Notes: generated by a model not told the origin, from the letters alone. A stretch of DNA of 28,059 nt from CAUZJO01 sp963580245 (GCA_963580245.1 CAUZJO010000058.1:1-28059); one strand, 5' to 3'. Numbered from the stretch's first letter, positions 14,985 through 23,310 are shown. Numbers and translations: made by a program.

Positions 14985-16457
14985 ATGTTTGATCAACTCG
15001 GCGCAAAACTCGAAGGCGTCTTCCGCAAGCTGCGCGGGGAGGTGCGCCTAAGCGAGGACAACATCAAGGCGGCGGTGCGCGAGGTCCGCATGGCGCTGCT
15101 CGAGGCCGACGTCAGCTTCAAAGTCGTGAAGGACTTCGTCGCTGCGGTGCGCGAGCAGGCGGTCGGGGCCGAGGTGCTCAAATCGGTCCGGCCGGGGCAG
15201 CAATTCATCAAGATCGTCCACGACGAACTGGTCGCGATGATGGGCGGCCGAGCCGAGCCGCTGAAGATCCAGAAAGGCCAGCTCAACTCAATCCTGCTGC
15301 TCGGCCTCCAGGGGTCGGGCAAGACGACGTTCTGCGGCAAGTTCGCGCTGTTCTGCAAGAAGCAAGGGTTCAATCCGATCCTGGTTGCGTGCGACGTTCA
15401 CCGCCCCGCCGCCGTCGAGCAACTCAAGGTCGTCGGCCAAGGGGTCGGCGTGCCGGTCTTCGAGATGGGCACCGGCCACCCCGCGCCGAAGATCGCCCAG
15501 GCGGGCCTGGCCGAAGCCAAGCGCCAAGGCTGCGACCTGGCGATTTTCGACACCGCCGGGCGGCTACACATCGACGAGGTGCGGATGGAAGAACTCGAGT
15601 CGCTGAAGAAGATCGTCCAGCCGCGCCACTCGCTGCTGGTGGTCGACGCGATGACCGGCCAGGACGCGGTCCATTCGGCCGAACGCTTCAACGCGGACAT
15701 CGGGATCGACGGGGTGTGCCTGACCAAGCTCGATGGAGACGCCCGCGGCGGGGCGGCGCTCTCGATCCGGGCGGTCACGGGCCAGCCGATCTATTTCGCC
15801 GGCATCGGCGAGCGTAGCGAGGACCTCGAAGCCTTCCACCCCGATCGCATGGCCTCGCGCATACTGGGGATGGGCGACGTGTTGACGCTGGTCGAGAAGG
15901 CCCAAGAGGACTTCGACCAGGATGAAGCCGAGGCAATGCAGAAGAAGCTCAAGCGCGAGCAATTCTCGCTGCAAGACTTCCTCGATCAATTGACGCGCGT
16001 CAAGAAGATGGGCTCGCTCAAGAACCTGATGGGCATGATCCCGGGCCTGGGCACCCAGATGAAAGACATGGACATCGACGACGATGATTTCAAGCCGATG
16101 GAGGCGCTCATCCTCTCGATGACCCCCGCCGAGCGCGAGCATCCCGAAATACTCACCGGCTCGCGACGCAAGCGGATCGCCAATGGATCGGGCCGTGACG
16201 TTGCAGAGCTGAACGGACTGCTCAAAGAGTTTCAGAGCATGCGCAAGATGATGAGCCAGGTGATGCGCATGGGCGGCGGGGGCGGAGGCATGGGCGGACT
16301 GGCCAAGCTGTTCGGCGGCGGCATGCCGGGCGGGGCCGGACCCACCGGCGGCGCGGTCAATCAAAAACGGGCCGCCGCGGGCGATCCGATGGGACAAAAA
16401 ATGAAACCCAAACACCGCCGCAAACGCAAAACCAAGAAGACGCAGAAAAGGAGGTAA
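14985..16457 (+). CDS. ffh: Signal recognition particle protein Ffh (SRP54 homologue)
   Basis: The protein has 490 residues. The N domain (about 1-90) is a four-helix bundle. The GTPase G domain has GLQGSGKTT (107-115), DTAGRL (189-194) and TKLDGD (from 247). The M domain (about 330-435) is Met-rich, with MGSLKNLMGMIPGLG and TGSRRKRIANGSG, the latter being the SRP RNA-binding segment. The C-terminal tail is Gly/Met-rich and then very basic. Ffh with its 4.5S RNA binds signal sequences at the ribosome and delivers nascent chains to FtsY and SecYEG. The SRP RNA gene was not found here. The ATG at 14985 has only a weak upstream GGAG. The stop lies inside a strong ribosome binding site that seems to serve the next gene. 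Confidence 0.98.
   Translation: MFDQLGAKLEGVFRKLRGEVRLSEDNIKAAVREVRMALLEADVSFKVVKDFVAAVREQAVGAEVLKSVRPGQQFIKIVHDELVAMMGGRAEPLKIQKGQLNSILLLGLQGSGKTTFCGKFALFCKKQGFNPILVACDVHRPAAVEQLKVVGQGVGVPVFEMGTGHPAPKIAQAGLAEAKRQGCDLAIFDTAGRLHIDEVRMEELESLKKIVQPRHSLLVVDAMTGQDAVHSAERFNADIGIDGVCLTKLDGDARGGAALSIRAVTGQPIYFAGIGERSEDLEAFHPDRMASRILGMGDVLTLVEKAQEDFDQDEAEAMQKKLKREQFSLQDFLDQLTRVKKMGSLKNLMGMIPGLGTQMKDMDIDDDDFKPMEALILSMTPAEREHPEILTGSRRKRIANGSGRDVAELNGLLKEFQSMRKMMSQVMRMGGGGGGMGGLAKLFGGGMPGGAGPTGGAVNQKRAAAGDPMGQKMKPKHRRKRKTKKTQKRR
16448..16455 (+). promoter_or_regulatory. Full-length Shine-Dalgarno sequence upstream of an ATC codon
   Basis: AAGGAGGT matches the 16S anti-Shine-Dalgarno sequence fully. It overlaps the last codons of ffh, and eight bases later stands ATC (16464), in frame with the following membrane protein. 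It decides the likely start of that gene, but the same bases also encode the Lys-Arg-Arg end of Ffh. Confidence 0.5.
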
Positions 16458-16463
16458 AAGCCG

Positions 16464-17825
16464 ATCGAGCCCAAGCTCAAAGCCCCCGACAAGGCCCTGG
16501 CCGCGGTCTGTTTCCTTGTTCTGGCCGTCGTGTCGCTTTGTATCGGCCTGCGGATGCCGGTCTTTCACCACATTGACGAGCTTCAGCACATGGATTATTG
16601 TCTGAAGCTGGCGCGCGGCGAACCGGCACGGCCCAACCGGCCGATCGAAACGGACCTCTTGGCGTTGGCGCAACGAGGCCGGGCCCGAGCCGACGCCTTA
16701 TACTTGGGCGCGACCGGGTCGGGCGAAGGCGGGGCGGGACCGAGCGCCGGGGAGGTATCGTACCAGACATACCACCCGCCGCTGTTCCACGGTTTGGGGG
16801 CGGTCGTGATCAAAGCCGGCTCGGCCGCCGGGTTGACGCTCACCGGTTGCATCCTGGCACTGAGAATCATCTGCGTGCTGATGGCCCTCGCGGGCCGGGT
16901 TCTGGTTTTCATGACGCTGGCCCATTTCGGCCGCCTGCCGGCCTTGATCGGGCTGCCGTATCTGGCATTCCTGGCACCCGTGGACCTGTTTCGCGTCTCG
17001 AACGATTCGCTGGTCACGCTATTGGGAGCATGGGTGTTCTGGTTGCTGGCGACCGGCGACGCCTCGCGCCGGCGCGAGCCGCGCGCCCTCTTGATCGGCC
17101 TGCTGTTGCTGATGACCGTCAACGTGAAGCTGACGGCCGCGCTGTTCCTGTTGCCGGCCGTCGGGATCGTCATCCTGGCGCTCAGGCGGACGGACGGAAC
17201 CTCGCTCAGGGAGCTCGCCTTCGTTCTTCTGCCGGGGTGCGTGATGTTCATCGCGTTGGTCGCGAGTTCTTGGACCGATGCCTCCAATCCGGCGGGCATC
17301 GGCCACCTGCGGTCGGGCGCGTTTCCCGAGCCGGGGGGCTGGTCGCTGGGCCTGTTGGTCCCGAGCGTCGAGCGGTGGGTGAATTGGTATAACTTGTACT
17401 TGGCGAACGAGACGCTTGTGGGCGCGGGGCGTGGCTCGGCCCTGTTCCCGCTCCATCACCTGATCACGCTCTCACAGGTGGGCGTCATGCTGGGGCTGGG
17501 TTGGCTGGTCTTCGTTCGGCCGGACGCCGCGGACGGCCCCCTGATGCGTCTGAGGCGTTGGACGGGCGGCGCGCTGATCGCGCTCCTGGCGATCCAGACG
17601 ATTTTTGTGGTGCTGTGGGCGGTTGTCGGGCGCGTCAACTGGTCATTCCGCCAGTTCGCCCTGGTCGAAATGGTCGCCATCCTGCCGGCGGCGGCGGGTT
17701 GGGCCTGGTTGGCGGCGCGCCCCTGGCCCATGGGTAAAGTGTTCCGCCCGGCGATGTGGGCCGGCGCGGCGCTGCTCTTCTCGCGATCGACCTGGCCCTA
17801 TTTCCAGTTGATGCGAGGGGGTTGA
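16464..17825 (+). CDS. Polytopic membrane protein, GT-C glycosyltransferase-like
   Basis: The protein has about 453 residues with roughly ten hydrophobic helices. The N-terminus reads KLKAPDKALAAVCFLVLAVV, a basic stretch then a membrane helix, followed by a loop with HIDELQH. An acidic D-E/H motif in the first outer loop is typical of GT-C enzymes, which move sugars from polyprenyl-phosphate carriers. Further along are YHPPLFH and several Leu-rich helices. The first ATG/GTG/TTG-type codon is GTG 16530, inside the first helix. The frame is open back to the ffh stop, and ATC 16464 sits eight bases after a perfect Shine-Dalgarno sequence. I therefore place the start at ATC, with GTG 16530 as the conventional alternative. 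It sits between ffh and rpsP, where no such gene is usually found. Function is inferred from topology and motif only. Confidence 0.65.
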   Translation: MEPKLKAPDKALAAVCFLVLAVVSLCIGLRMPVFHHIDELQHMDYCLKLARGEPARPNRPIETDLLALAQRGRARADALYLGATGSGEGGAGPSAGEVSYQTYHPPLFHGLGAVVIKAGSAAGLTLTGCILALRIICVLMALAGRVLVFMTLAHFGRLPALIGLPYLAFLAPVDLFRVSNDSLVTLLGAWVFWLLATGDASRRREPRALLIGLLLLMTVNVKLTAALFLLPAVGIVILALRRTDGTSLRELAFVLLPGCVMFIALVASSWTDASNPAGIGHLRSGAFPEPGGWSLGLLVPSVERWVNWYNLYLANETLVGAGRGSALFPLHHLITLSQVGVMLGLGWLVFVRPDAADGPLMRLRRWTGGALIALLAIQTIFVVLWAVVGRVNWSFRQFALVEMVAILPAAAGWAWLAARPWPMGKVFRPAMWAGAALLFSRSTWPYFQLMRGG

Positions 17826-17904
17826 AACATGATTTGGATCATTCGGACGATTCGTGAGAAGTTTACTTCAAGCCGGTCAGGCAAAATTAACGAAGGAGCA
17901 AGAA

Positions 17905-18228
17905 ATGGCCGTTAGAATCCGACTCGCCCGCCACGGGCGAAAGAAAGCACCCTACTATCGCTTGGTGGTGGCCGACAGCCGATTCCCGCGCGACGGGCGA
18001 TTCCTCGAAATCCTCGGCTACTACCATCCCCTGGTCAAGGATGGGAGTGCCCAGGTGAAAATCGAAGCAGAGAAGACCCTGAAATGGCTGCATCGAGGGG
18101 CGATTCCGACCGACACCTGCCGCTCGATCCTGCGTAAGCAGGGCATCATGAAGCAGTTCCACGAGGACAAGCTTGCCAAGCGCCCGGGTCGTCAAGAGGC
18201 TCCCGTGGACTCGGCCGAAGGGGAGTAG
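17905..18228 (+). CDS. rpsP: 30S ribosomal protein bS16
   Basis: The protein has 107 residues. It starts MAVRIRLARHGRKKAPYYRL and continues with VVADSRFPRDGRFLE and LGYYHPL, the highly conserved bS16 core. A C-terminal extension (KRPGRQEAPVDSAEGE) is variable between species. bS16 is an assembly protein of the small subunit. The ATG at 17905 has GAAGGAG upstream at good spacing; the frame is open further upstream, but the family start fits here. It belongs to the ffh-rpsP-khpA-rimM operon. Confidence 0.97.
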   Translation: MAVRIRLARHGRKKAPYYRLVVADSRFPRDGRFLEILGYYHPLVKDGSAQVKIEAEKTLKWLHRGAIPTDTCRSILRKQGIMKQFHEDKLAKRPGRQEAPVDSAEGE

Positions 18229-18302
18229 CCAAGGGTTCCCCGACGCGAGACGGGGGGCGACCAAACCGCCATCCTCCGCCCGGTCCGAGGCACCGGTCCG
18301 GC

Positions 18303-18323
18303 CGCCCCTGTGTCGCGGGGGCG
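18303..18323 (+). terminator. GC-rich hairpin after rpsP (weak terminator or processing site)
   Basis: CGCCCC (18303-18308) pairs with GGGGCG (18318-18323), with an AT-rich stretch (ataaaatatttgtaaat) shortly after. It lacks a real T-run and lies inside what is usually one operon, so it may be a weak attenuator or RNA-processing site, or chance in a GC-rich region. Confidence 0.25.
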
Positions 18324-18475
18324 CGGGGGATAAAATATTTGTAAATCATGTTGCAAAAAGGCGGGCCGTTTGCTTGACTGACGGATCGCTATATGACTGT
18401 CAAGCATCGGGTTAGGTGGGCCAAACGGCGATCTCGTAGGAAGATCGACTCTGATGGAAGGTGGAAACGTGACAT

Positions 18476-18742
18476 ATGAATGATCCAGGTAACGCTCCGG
18501 CTGAGATTACGATGAGGCAGCTTGTGGACTATATCGCCCGCGCACTTGTAGACTTTCCCGAACAGGTTGAGGTGGTCGCCATGGAGAGCGATAACAGCAT
18601 CATCATCGAGCTGAAGGTCGCGCCTGAAGACGTGGGCAAGGTCATCGGCAAGGGGGGGCAGACGGCCAAATCGATGCGCAAGATACTGTCGGCCGCCGCG
18701 ACCAAACTCCGCAAAAAATCCCTACTCCAGATCATCGAGTAA
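18476..18742 (+). CDS. khpA: KH-domain RNA-binding protein KhpA
   Basis: The protein has 88 residues. A single KH domain shows the GxxG loop in GKVIGKGGQTAKSMR (around residues 58-72), preceded by VEVVAMESDNSIIIELKV and followed by KKSLLQIIE. KhpA binds RNA, commonly paired with KhpB, and affects cell length and envelope synthesis in Gram-positive bacteria. Its place between rpsP and rimM is standard. The ATG is preceded by GGAAGGTGG. The rpsP-khpA gap is about 250 bases, longer than usual. Confidence 0.95.
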   Translation: MNDPGNAPAEITMRQLVDYIARALVDFPEQVEVVAMESDNSIIIELKVAPEDVGKVIGKGGQTAKSMRKILSAAATKLRKKSLLQIIE

Positions 18743-18777
18743 CCAGGATTTCGAGCCAAACTGACGAACTGCTGGCG

Positions 18778-19311
18778 GTGGCCCACGTGACCCGGCCCCA
18801 CGGGGTGCGGGGCGAACTCAACGCGATTCCGTTGGTGCCGCCCGTCCTCGAGGCTGGCGACCTGATCATCGGTCGCACCCTGACGGCCCGCGATGCGGAG
18901 GGCCGGGAACGCCCCGTCGTGGGACAATCGGTCCGGCCGCACAAAGGCCGCTGGCTGATTCGCCTCGAGGGGGTGGAGACGGTGGAGGCCGTCGATCTTT
19001 TCCGCGGGTTCGATCTGTGCCTGCCGCGGTCCGACCTGCCCCCGCTTCCGGAGGGCTGGTATTGGGAGGCGGACTTACGGGATTGCCGGGTGATCGACGC
19101 GAGATTGGGGGAGATCGGCCGGGCGGAGAGCTTGGATGTTGCCACGCCACAAGCCCACCTGCGGGTCTGTCGCCCCGACGGCCGGATCGCGGCGATCCCC
19201 TGGACGCAGCCGCTGATCGTGCAAGTCGATCTCAAAACGGGCCAAATCCACACCGATCTGCCCGACCAATTCCCGGGCGTCTCCGACGAGCCACCACGAA
19301 ACTCGTCATAA
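18778..19311 (+). CDS. rimM: Ribosome maturation factor RimM
   Basis: From GTG 18778 the protein has 177 residues. It shows THVTRPHGVRGEL-like sequence (here AHVTRPHGVRGEL, 2-14), the RimM core domain through VETVEAVDLFRGFDLCLPR, and a PRC-barrel-like C-terminal domain with DCRVIDARLGEIGR and AAIPWTQPLI. RimM binds uS19 and helps mature the 30S head. No Shine-Dalgarno sequence is seen at GTG, and this start would cut off the first beta-strand (LLAV). The frame is open back to the khpA stop. An ATT at 18748, giving SSQTDELLAVAHV, would restore the strand and is preceded by a weak GAG eight bases away. Family is sure; start is not. trmD and rplS, its usual partners, do not follow. Confidence 0.92.
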   Translation: MAHVTRPHGVRGELNAIPLVPPVLEAGDLIIGRTLTARDAEGRERPVVGQSVRPHKGRWLIRLEGVETVEAVDLFRGFDLCLPRSDLPPLPEGWYWEADLRDCRVIDARLGEIGRAESLDVATPQAHLRVCRPDGRIAAIPWTQPLIVQVDLKTGQIHTDLPDQFPGVSDEPPRNSS

Positions 19312-19485
19312 GGGCTTGCTTAACACAACCCTACCCGTTATGCTGCCATTGTGGGTCTCCGTTCTTTTCCCGCGGGCATTGAGCACCGTGCCCGAGTGGG
19401 TCGCGCAAGCATGAAGAGGTTAATCATTCCAAGACTTTCCTTTCGGCCTGGGTAGATAGGATGTCTAGCCGGGGGGTGTCCTTAG

Positions 19486-20214
19486 ATGTTTGCATCGCGA
19501 TACGAATCGAAATACCTGGTTGACCGTCAAACCGAGTCCCAGATCAAGGAATTCATCTACCCCTTCGTGGCCCTTGACGAGCACATCAACGAAGAGGCCG
19601 ATAACGGGTATCTGATTTCCAGTCTCTACCTGGACTCGCCCGGCCACCGGCTGATGGAGATGACCGAGCAGGGGATGAAAAACCGCTTCAAGCTGCGCAT
19701 CCGCTGCTACGATGAGATACCTGGGAGCCCTGTCTTTCTGGAAGTCAAAAAGAAAATCGGCGGGGTCTTGACCAAGCGGCGGGCTCCCCTGCGACGAGAC
19801 GTGGCCGTTGGGTTTCTAAACGGGGAACCACTCGATCAGCTCGGTCTTGAGACCGGTGATCGGGAGGATGCCGAAGAATTCCTCTCGCTGATGATTCGCA
19901 CCCAGGCGATTCCGATGATGCACGTCCGTTATAAGCGGCAGGCATTCAATGCCGCCGATGGGTCCCCGATCCGCGTCACCTTCGATCGCGAGCTGGTCTT
20001 CAAGCCGGCCCACGAGCTGGAGTTTCCGATCAACGGCCAGGGTTGGCGAGACGCCCACATGAAACAAACGATCTTGGAGATCAAGTTCACCGACCGCTAT
20101 CCTTCCTGGATCAAAGACCTGATCCAGTTCTTCCAACTCCAGAAGCAGTCGGTGCCAAAGTACGTGATTTCTGTCCGCGAAAACAACAGGCTGAATCAAT
20201 CCGCTTGGGGATGA
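19486..20214 (+). CDS. VTC-domain protein (polyphosphate polymerase-like)
   Basis: The protein has 242 residues and consists of one VTC domain. It starts FASRYESKYLVD, with E7 and K9 expected in the tunnel. Basic and acidic residues lining the fold are visible: KLRIR (69-73), FLEVKKK (84-90), HVRYKR (146-151), RVTFDREL (163-170) and LEIKF (197-201). It ends with PKYVISV. In yeast Vtc4 the same fold makes polyphosphate from ATP on the cytoplasmic side of a membrane. The next gene (DUF4956) overlaps by the sequence ATGA and the third is an HlyD-type protein, so the three form a unit. The ATG at 19486 follows a G-rich stretch (GGGGGGTG). Catalytic activity is inferred from the conserved residues. 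Confidence 0.88.
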   Translation: MFASRYESKYLVDRQTESQIKEFIYPFVALDEHINEEADNGYLISSLYLDSPGHRLMEMTEQGMKNRFKLRIRCYDEIPGSPVFLEVKKKIGGVLTKRRAPLRRDVAVGFLNGEPLDQLGLETGDREDAEEFLSLMIRTQAIPMMHVRYKRQAFNAADGSPIRVTFDRELVFKPAHELEFPINGQGWRDAHMKQTILEIKFTDRYPSWIKDLIQFFQLQKQSVPKYVISVRENNRLNQSAWG

Positions 20215-20927
20215 GTTCTCCCATGGAATCTCTGGACCGGCTCTTTAACCTGATCGAATCGCCCACGGCCATCGGCTCCCAGCTCGGGCTGGAGCAGATA
20301 CTGCTGTCGCTGCTGATGGCCTTTGTTCTGGGCCAACTCACCGCCTGGGTTTATTGGTGGACCCACAGCGGACTCTCGTACTCGCGCTCGTTCGCTCAAG
20401 CGCTGATCCTGCTCACCCTGGGCGTTTCCTTGGTGATGTTGGTCATCGGCAACAGCCTGGTGACCGCTTTCGGGCTGCTCGGCGCGTTGGCCCTGGTCCG
20501 CTTCCGCAACGTGCTCAAGGACACGCGCGACACCGCCTACATCTTCAGTTGCCTAGTGTTGGGCATGGCCGTTGGGTCCCAGCGTTTCGGCCTAGCCATC
20601 ATCGGGGCGGTGGCGATCCTGGGCGTGGCCCTTTATCTGGACCTGACCGCGTTCGGCTCGCGCGGGCGGTTCGACGGCTACCTGCGCTGCCGGATGCCGA
20701 TCGATCCGGGCGAGGGGCGCGAGTTCTTCCGCGTGATGCAGCGCTTCTGTCTCCGTATCAATCGCGTCTCATTCCGCCAGATGTCGGAAAGCCCGCAGGC
20801 CTATTGCGCGTTCCAGGTCAGGCTGCGCGATAAGGACCGCAGCAACGACCTGGTGACGGCCCTCCAGGGCGTCGAAGGCGTGCAAAACGTCTCCCTTGTC
20901 GTACAAGATGAAATGTCAGAGGCTTAA
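20211..20927 (+). CDS. DUF4956 membrane protein
   Basis: The protein has 238 residues. Its N-terminal half contains about four or five membrane helices (about 28-48, 62-82, 85-98, 108-122, 127-145). The conserved core is GLLGALALVRFRNVLKD followed by DTAYIFSCLVLGMAVG. The second half is soluble and mixed alpha/beta, ending in VVQDEMSEA. DUF4956 proteins are commonly encoded with VTC-domain proteins and are proposed to act as the membrane partner. The ATG at 20211 overlaps the preceding TGA (ATGA), indicating translational coupling; an ATG four codons later is an alternative. Confidence 0.85.
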   Translation: MSSPMESLDRLFNLIESPTAIGSQLGLEQILLSLLMAFVLGQLTAWVYWWTHSGLSYSRSFAQALILLTLGVSLVMLVIGNSLVTAFGLLGALALVRFRNVLKDTRDTAYIFSCLVLGMAVGSQRFGLAIIGAVAILGVALYLDLTAFGSRGRFDGYLRCRMPIDPGEGREFFRVMQRFCLRINRVSFRQMSESPQAYCAFQVRLRDKDRSNDLVTALQGVEGVQNVSLVVQDEMSEA

Positions 20928-20930
20928 CGA

Positions 20931-22094
20931 GTGTCCGACACCCCGCCCATTCGCATCCCGTTGAGCGAACGTCTCGCCGATTTCAGGCGCGGCCCGCTTT
21001 CGCTACTCATCTGGCTATTGGCGGTGGGGGTAACCGGATGGCTGTTCACGCGGCGAGCCCAGGATTTCGAGACCATCGGGATCGCCAGGACGCTGCAACA
21101 CGAAATCTCGGCCGCGACCACCGGTCAACTTGAAACGATTCTGGTTGACCTCTACGAGGAGGTGGAGCAAGGCCAGATTGTCGCCAAACTGAACGACGAG
21201 GCCCTGACGGTCGAGATCCGGGCGGCGAGCGTGGCCATCGAACGCCTCCAGGCCGAACTGGACGCCCGTCGGGCCGAATCGGCGCGGGCCGGCGAACAGC
21301 AGCAAACCGATTGGGCGGCCGATCTACGTCGCTTTCAGGCCGACGAGGATGACCATCGACTTGACGCCATGGCGCTACGGGTCACAATCGACACCGACCA
21401 GGTCGAGAGTGAGCGACTGGCCCTGACGTTGCATCGAATCGAAAAGCTGCTTGAGGACGATGTGGTCTCGCGGGAGGAATATGACAATATCAGACTCAAG
21501 CACGACGAGGTCGGCAAACGCATCGAGATAAACGAGCTATTGCTCGCCCAAACCGAGCAGGCGTGGCGCGACGCCCAGAGTCGGCGGATGGGCTTCAGCG
21601 AGAGCCGTCCCGAACTGGAACAAACCGAGATTACGTTGGCCCCGTTGAGCGCCGAGATCGAAGAACAGGCGCTCGAAGTGACCCGGCTGGAGATCATGCG
21701 CCGCCATAACGTGCTACGCGCGCCGACCGCGGGGCGGGTCACGGCGGTCCTGTGTCGCAGCGGCCAAGCCATCGTGCGCGGCGAACCGATCCTACTCCTA
21801 ACCGAGAAATACGCGTCGGAAATCCTCGCCTTCGCGTCCGAAGGCATGCCGGGGGGCGTCAAAGCCAATCAGCCGGTGATGGTGGCGCGTACACGCGAAC
21901 CGCTCAAGGTGGCGCAGACCGTCATCAAACGGATCGGGCCGGCCGTCGAGCAACTCCCCGAGCGGCTGTGGACCACAACGAGGCCGCAATATGGGCGTCC
22001 CTTCATCATCGCCGCGCTGCCCAACACCATCCCCGGCGAGGGCTTCCTGATCAGGCTGACCAGCGAGAAGCAAGGGGTACTGGATCTCCTATAA
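20931..22094 (+). CDS. HlyD-family membrane fusion (adaptor) protein
   Basis: The protein has 387 residues. A short cytoplasmic segment is followed by one membrane helix (about 23-41). A split lipoyl/biotinyl-like domain is visible as GQLETILVDLYEEVEQGQI (about 65-83) and VLRAPTAGRVTAVLCRSGQ (261-279). Between them is a long charged coiled coil (about 95-255). This is the layout of periplasmic adaptor proteins such as HlyD, which link an inner-membrane machine to the outer membrane or wall. No ABC transporter or TolC-like gene is adjacent. The start is GTG, three bases after the DUF4956 stop, with AGAGG at good spacing. Its coupling to the VTC and DUF4956 genes suggests an export or assembly role with them. 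Family is clear; substrate is unknown. Confidence 0.88.
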   Translation: MSDTPPIRIPLSERLADFRRGPLSLLIWLLAVGVTGWLFTRRAQDFETIGIARTLQHEISAATTGQLETILVDLYEEVEQGQIVAKLNDEALTVEIRAASVAIERLQAELDARRAESARAGEQQQTDWAADLRRFQADEDDHRLDAMALRVTIDTDQVESERLALTLHRIEKLLEDDVVSREEYDNIRLKHDEVGKRIEINELLLAQTEQAWRDAQSRRMGFSESRPELEQTEITLAPLSAEIEEQALEVTRLEIMRRHNVLRAPTAGRVTAVLCRSGQAIVRGEPILLLTEKYASEILAFASEGMPGGVKANQPVMVARTREPLKVAQTVIKRIGPAVEQLPERLWTTTRPQYGRPFIIAALPNTIPGEGFLIRLTSEKQGVLDLL

Positions 22095-22125
22095 CCCAAC
22101 CGCTCGACCGATCTGAACCGTCAAC

Positions 22126-23295
22126 TCATCCAAAGCAATCCAACGGGGGGTGACCTCCGCCGAGGAAATTGGCGCCCAGGCCCCACCAACCCTGCGCGAC
22201 GGTGGCGTAGAGGCTACGGAAGTCGATCTGGTGGATCAGGTCGCCACCCTCGAGCCGGTCCAGCCGCGGGTTCTCTCCATATAGCCCCCCTTTGACCTTG
22301 CCCCCCATCAGGAAATGGGGCGCGGCGGTCCCATGGTCGGTGCCCCGGCTTCCGTTCTCGGCGACGCGGCGGCCGAACTCGGAGTAAGTCATCACCAGCA
22401 CGTTGTTCCATTGCCCGGTCTCGATCATCGCCCGCCGGAAGGCCGCCGCGCCATCGGCGAACTCACGCAGGAGCCGTTCGTGCTGGCCGCGCTGATTGCC
22501 GTGGGTGTCGAACCCGTCGTGCGAGACCTTGATCACCGCCACCGGGATGTCGCCGGCGATCATCCGCGCCGCCGTCTGGAGGACGTTGCCGAAGCGGTTG
22601 CGCGGGAATTCGGTTTCGAGCGTGCGCCCCTCGCCGAGGCGCGTCTCGAGCCTGCGCAACGAGGTATTGAGGTCATCTTGGACGCCAAGGATGTGGGCCA
22701 ACGCGCGGTTACCGCGAGGTTGCCCGGCCTCCCCCACCCGCCGCGCCTGTTCGACGAACTGTCGCGGGTCGTCCATCGTCAGCGCGTGCATCCCCGCTCC
22801 GCTGACCGGCCCCAATTCCTGGCTGCCCAGGACCACGGCGTCGGCCATCAGGTCTCGCGGGGGATCGGCCTTCGCGAACAGCCGCGCCAGCCAACCCTCG
22901 GCCAGGTATTCCTCGCTATCCGAGGCGGTCTCCCAAATCTCGATGGACCGGAAATGCGAGCGGTTGGGATTGGCATAGCCCACGCCCTGCGCGACGGCCA
23001 GCTCGCCCAGCCGCCAGGCCTCGACGAGACTTCCGAGCGACGGATGGAAGCCCAGATGCTCGCTTAACTGGATGGCCTGGCCTTGGGCGACCGCGAGTGA
23101 GGGGCGCAGCCGATAGTAATTCGGGTCGCGATACGAAATCACGGTGTTGATCCCGTCGTTGCCGCCCTTGAGTTCGATCAGCAGCAAAATGCGGCCCCAT
23201 TGGCCCGCCCGGGTCACCGGAGCGGCGAACAAACCCGGCACCACCAGCCCCAAGGGGGCCACGCCGGCCAATCGGAGGAAATCGCGGCGAAACAT
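22126..23295 (-). CDS. DUF1501 exported protein
   Basis: The protein has 389 residues. The N-terminus MFRRDFLRLAG followed by a hydrophobic stretch has the look of a Tat signal (RRDFL). Sequence such as LLIELKGGNDGINTVI, FHPSLGSLVEAWRLGELAVAQGVGY, FDTHGNQRGQH, MTYSEFGRRVAENGSRGTDHG and VKGGLYG is diagnostic for DUF1501, a family of alkaline-phosphatase-like fold. Such proteins are usually encoded beside DUF1800 proteins. The ATG is preceded by GAAGGAG. It lies 15 bases after the DUF1800 stop, so the genes are co-transcribed. Substrate is unknown. Confidence 0.93.
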   Translation of the reverse strand: MFRRDFLRLAGVAPLGLVVPGLFAAPVTRAGQWGRILLLIELKGGNDGINTVISYRDPNYYRLRPSLAVAQGQAIQLSEHLGFHPSLGSLVEAWRLGELAVAQGVGYANPNRSHFRSIEIWETASDSEEYLAEGWLARLFAKADPPRDLMADAVVLGSQELGPVSGAGMHALTMDDPRQFVEQARRVGEAGQPRGNRALAHILGVQDDLNTSLRRLETRLGEGRTLETEFPRNRFGNVLQTAARMIAGDIPVAVIKVSHDGFDTHGNQRGQHERLLREFADGAAAFRRAMIETGQWNNVLVMTYSEFGRRVAENGSRGTDHGTAAPHFLMGGKVKGGLYGENPRLDRLEGGDLIHQIDFRSLYATVAQGWWGLGANFLGGGHPPLDCFG

Positions 23296-23310
23296 GGACG
23301 GTTCTCCTTC

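Noticed and set aside
15564..16673. 369-residue minus-strand open frame over ffh
   Set aside because: Shadow of ffh; the repeated His/Leu composition is typical of antisense reading of GC-rich codons.
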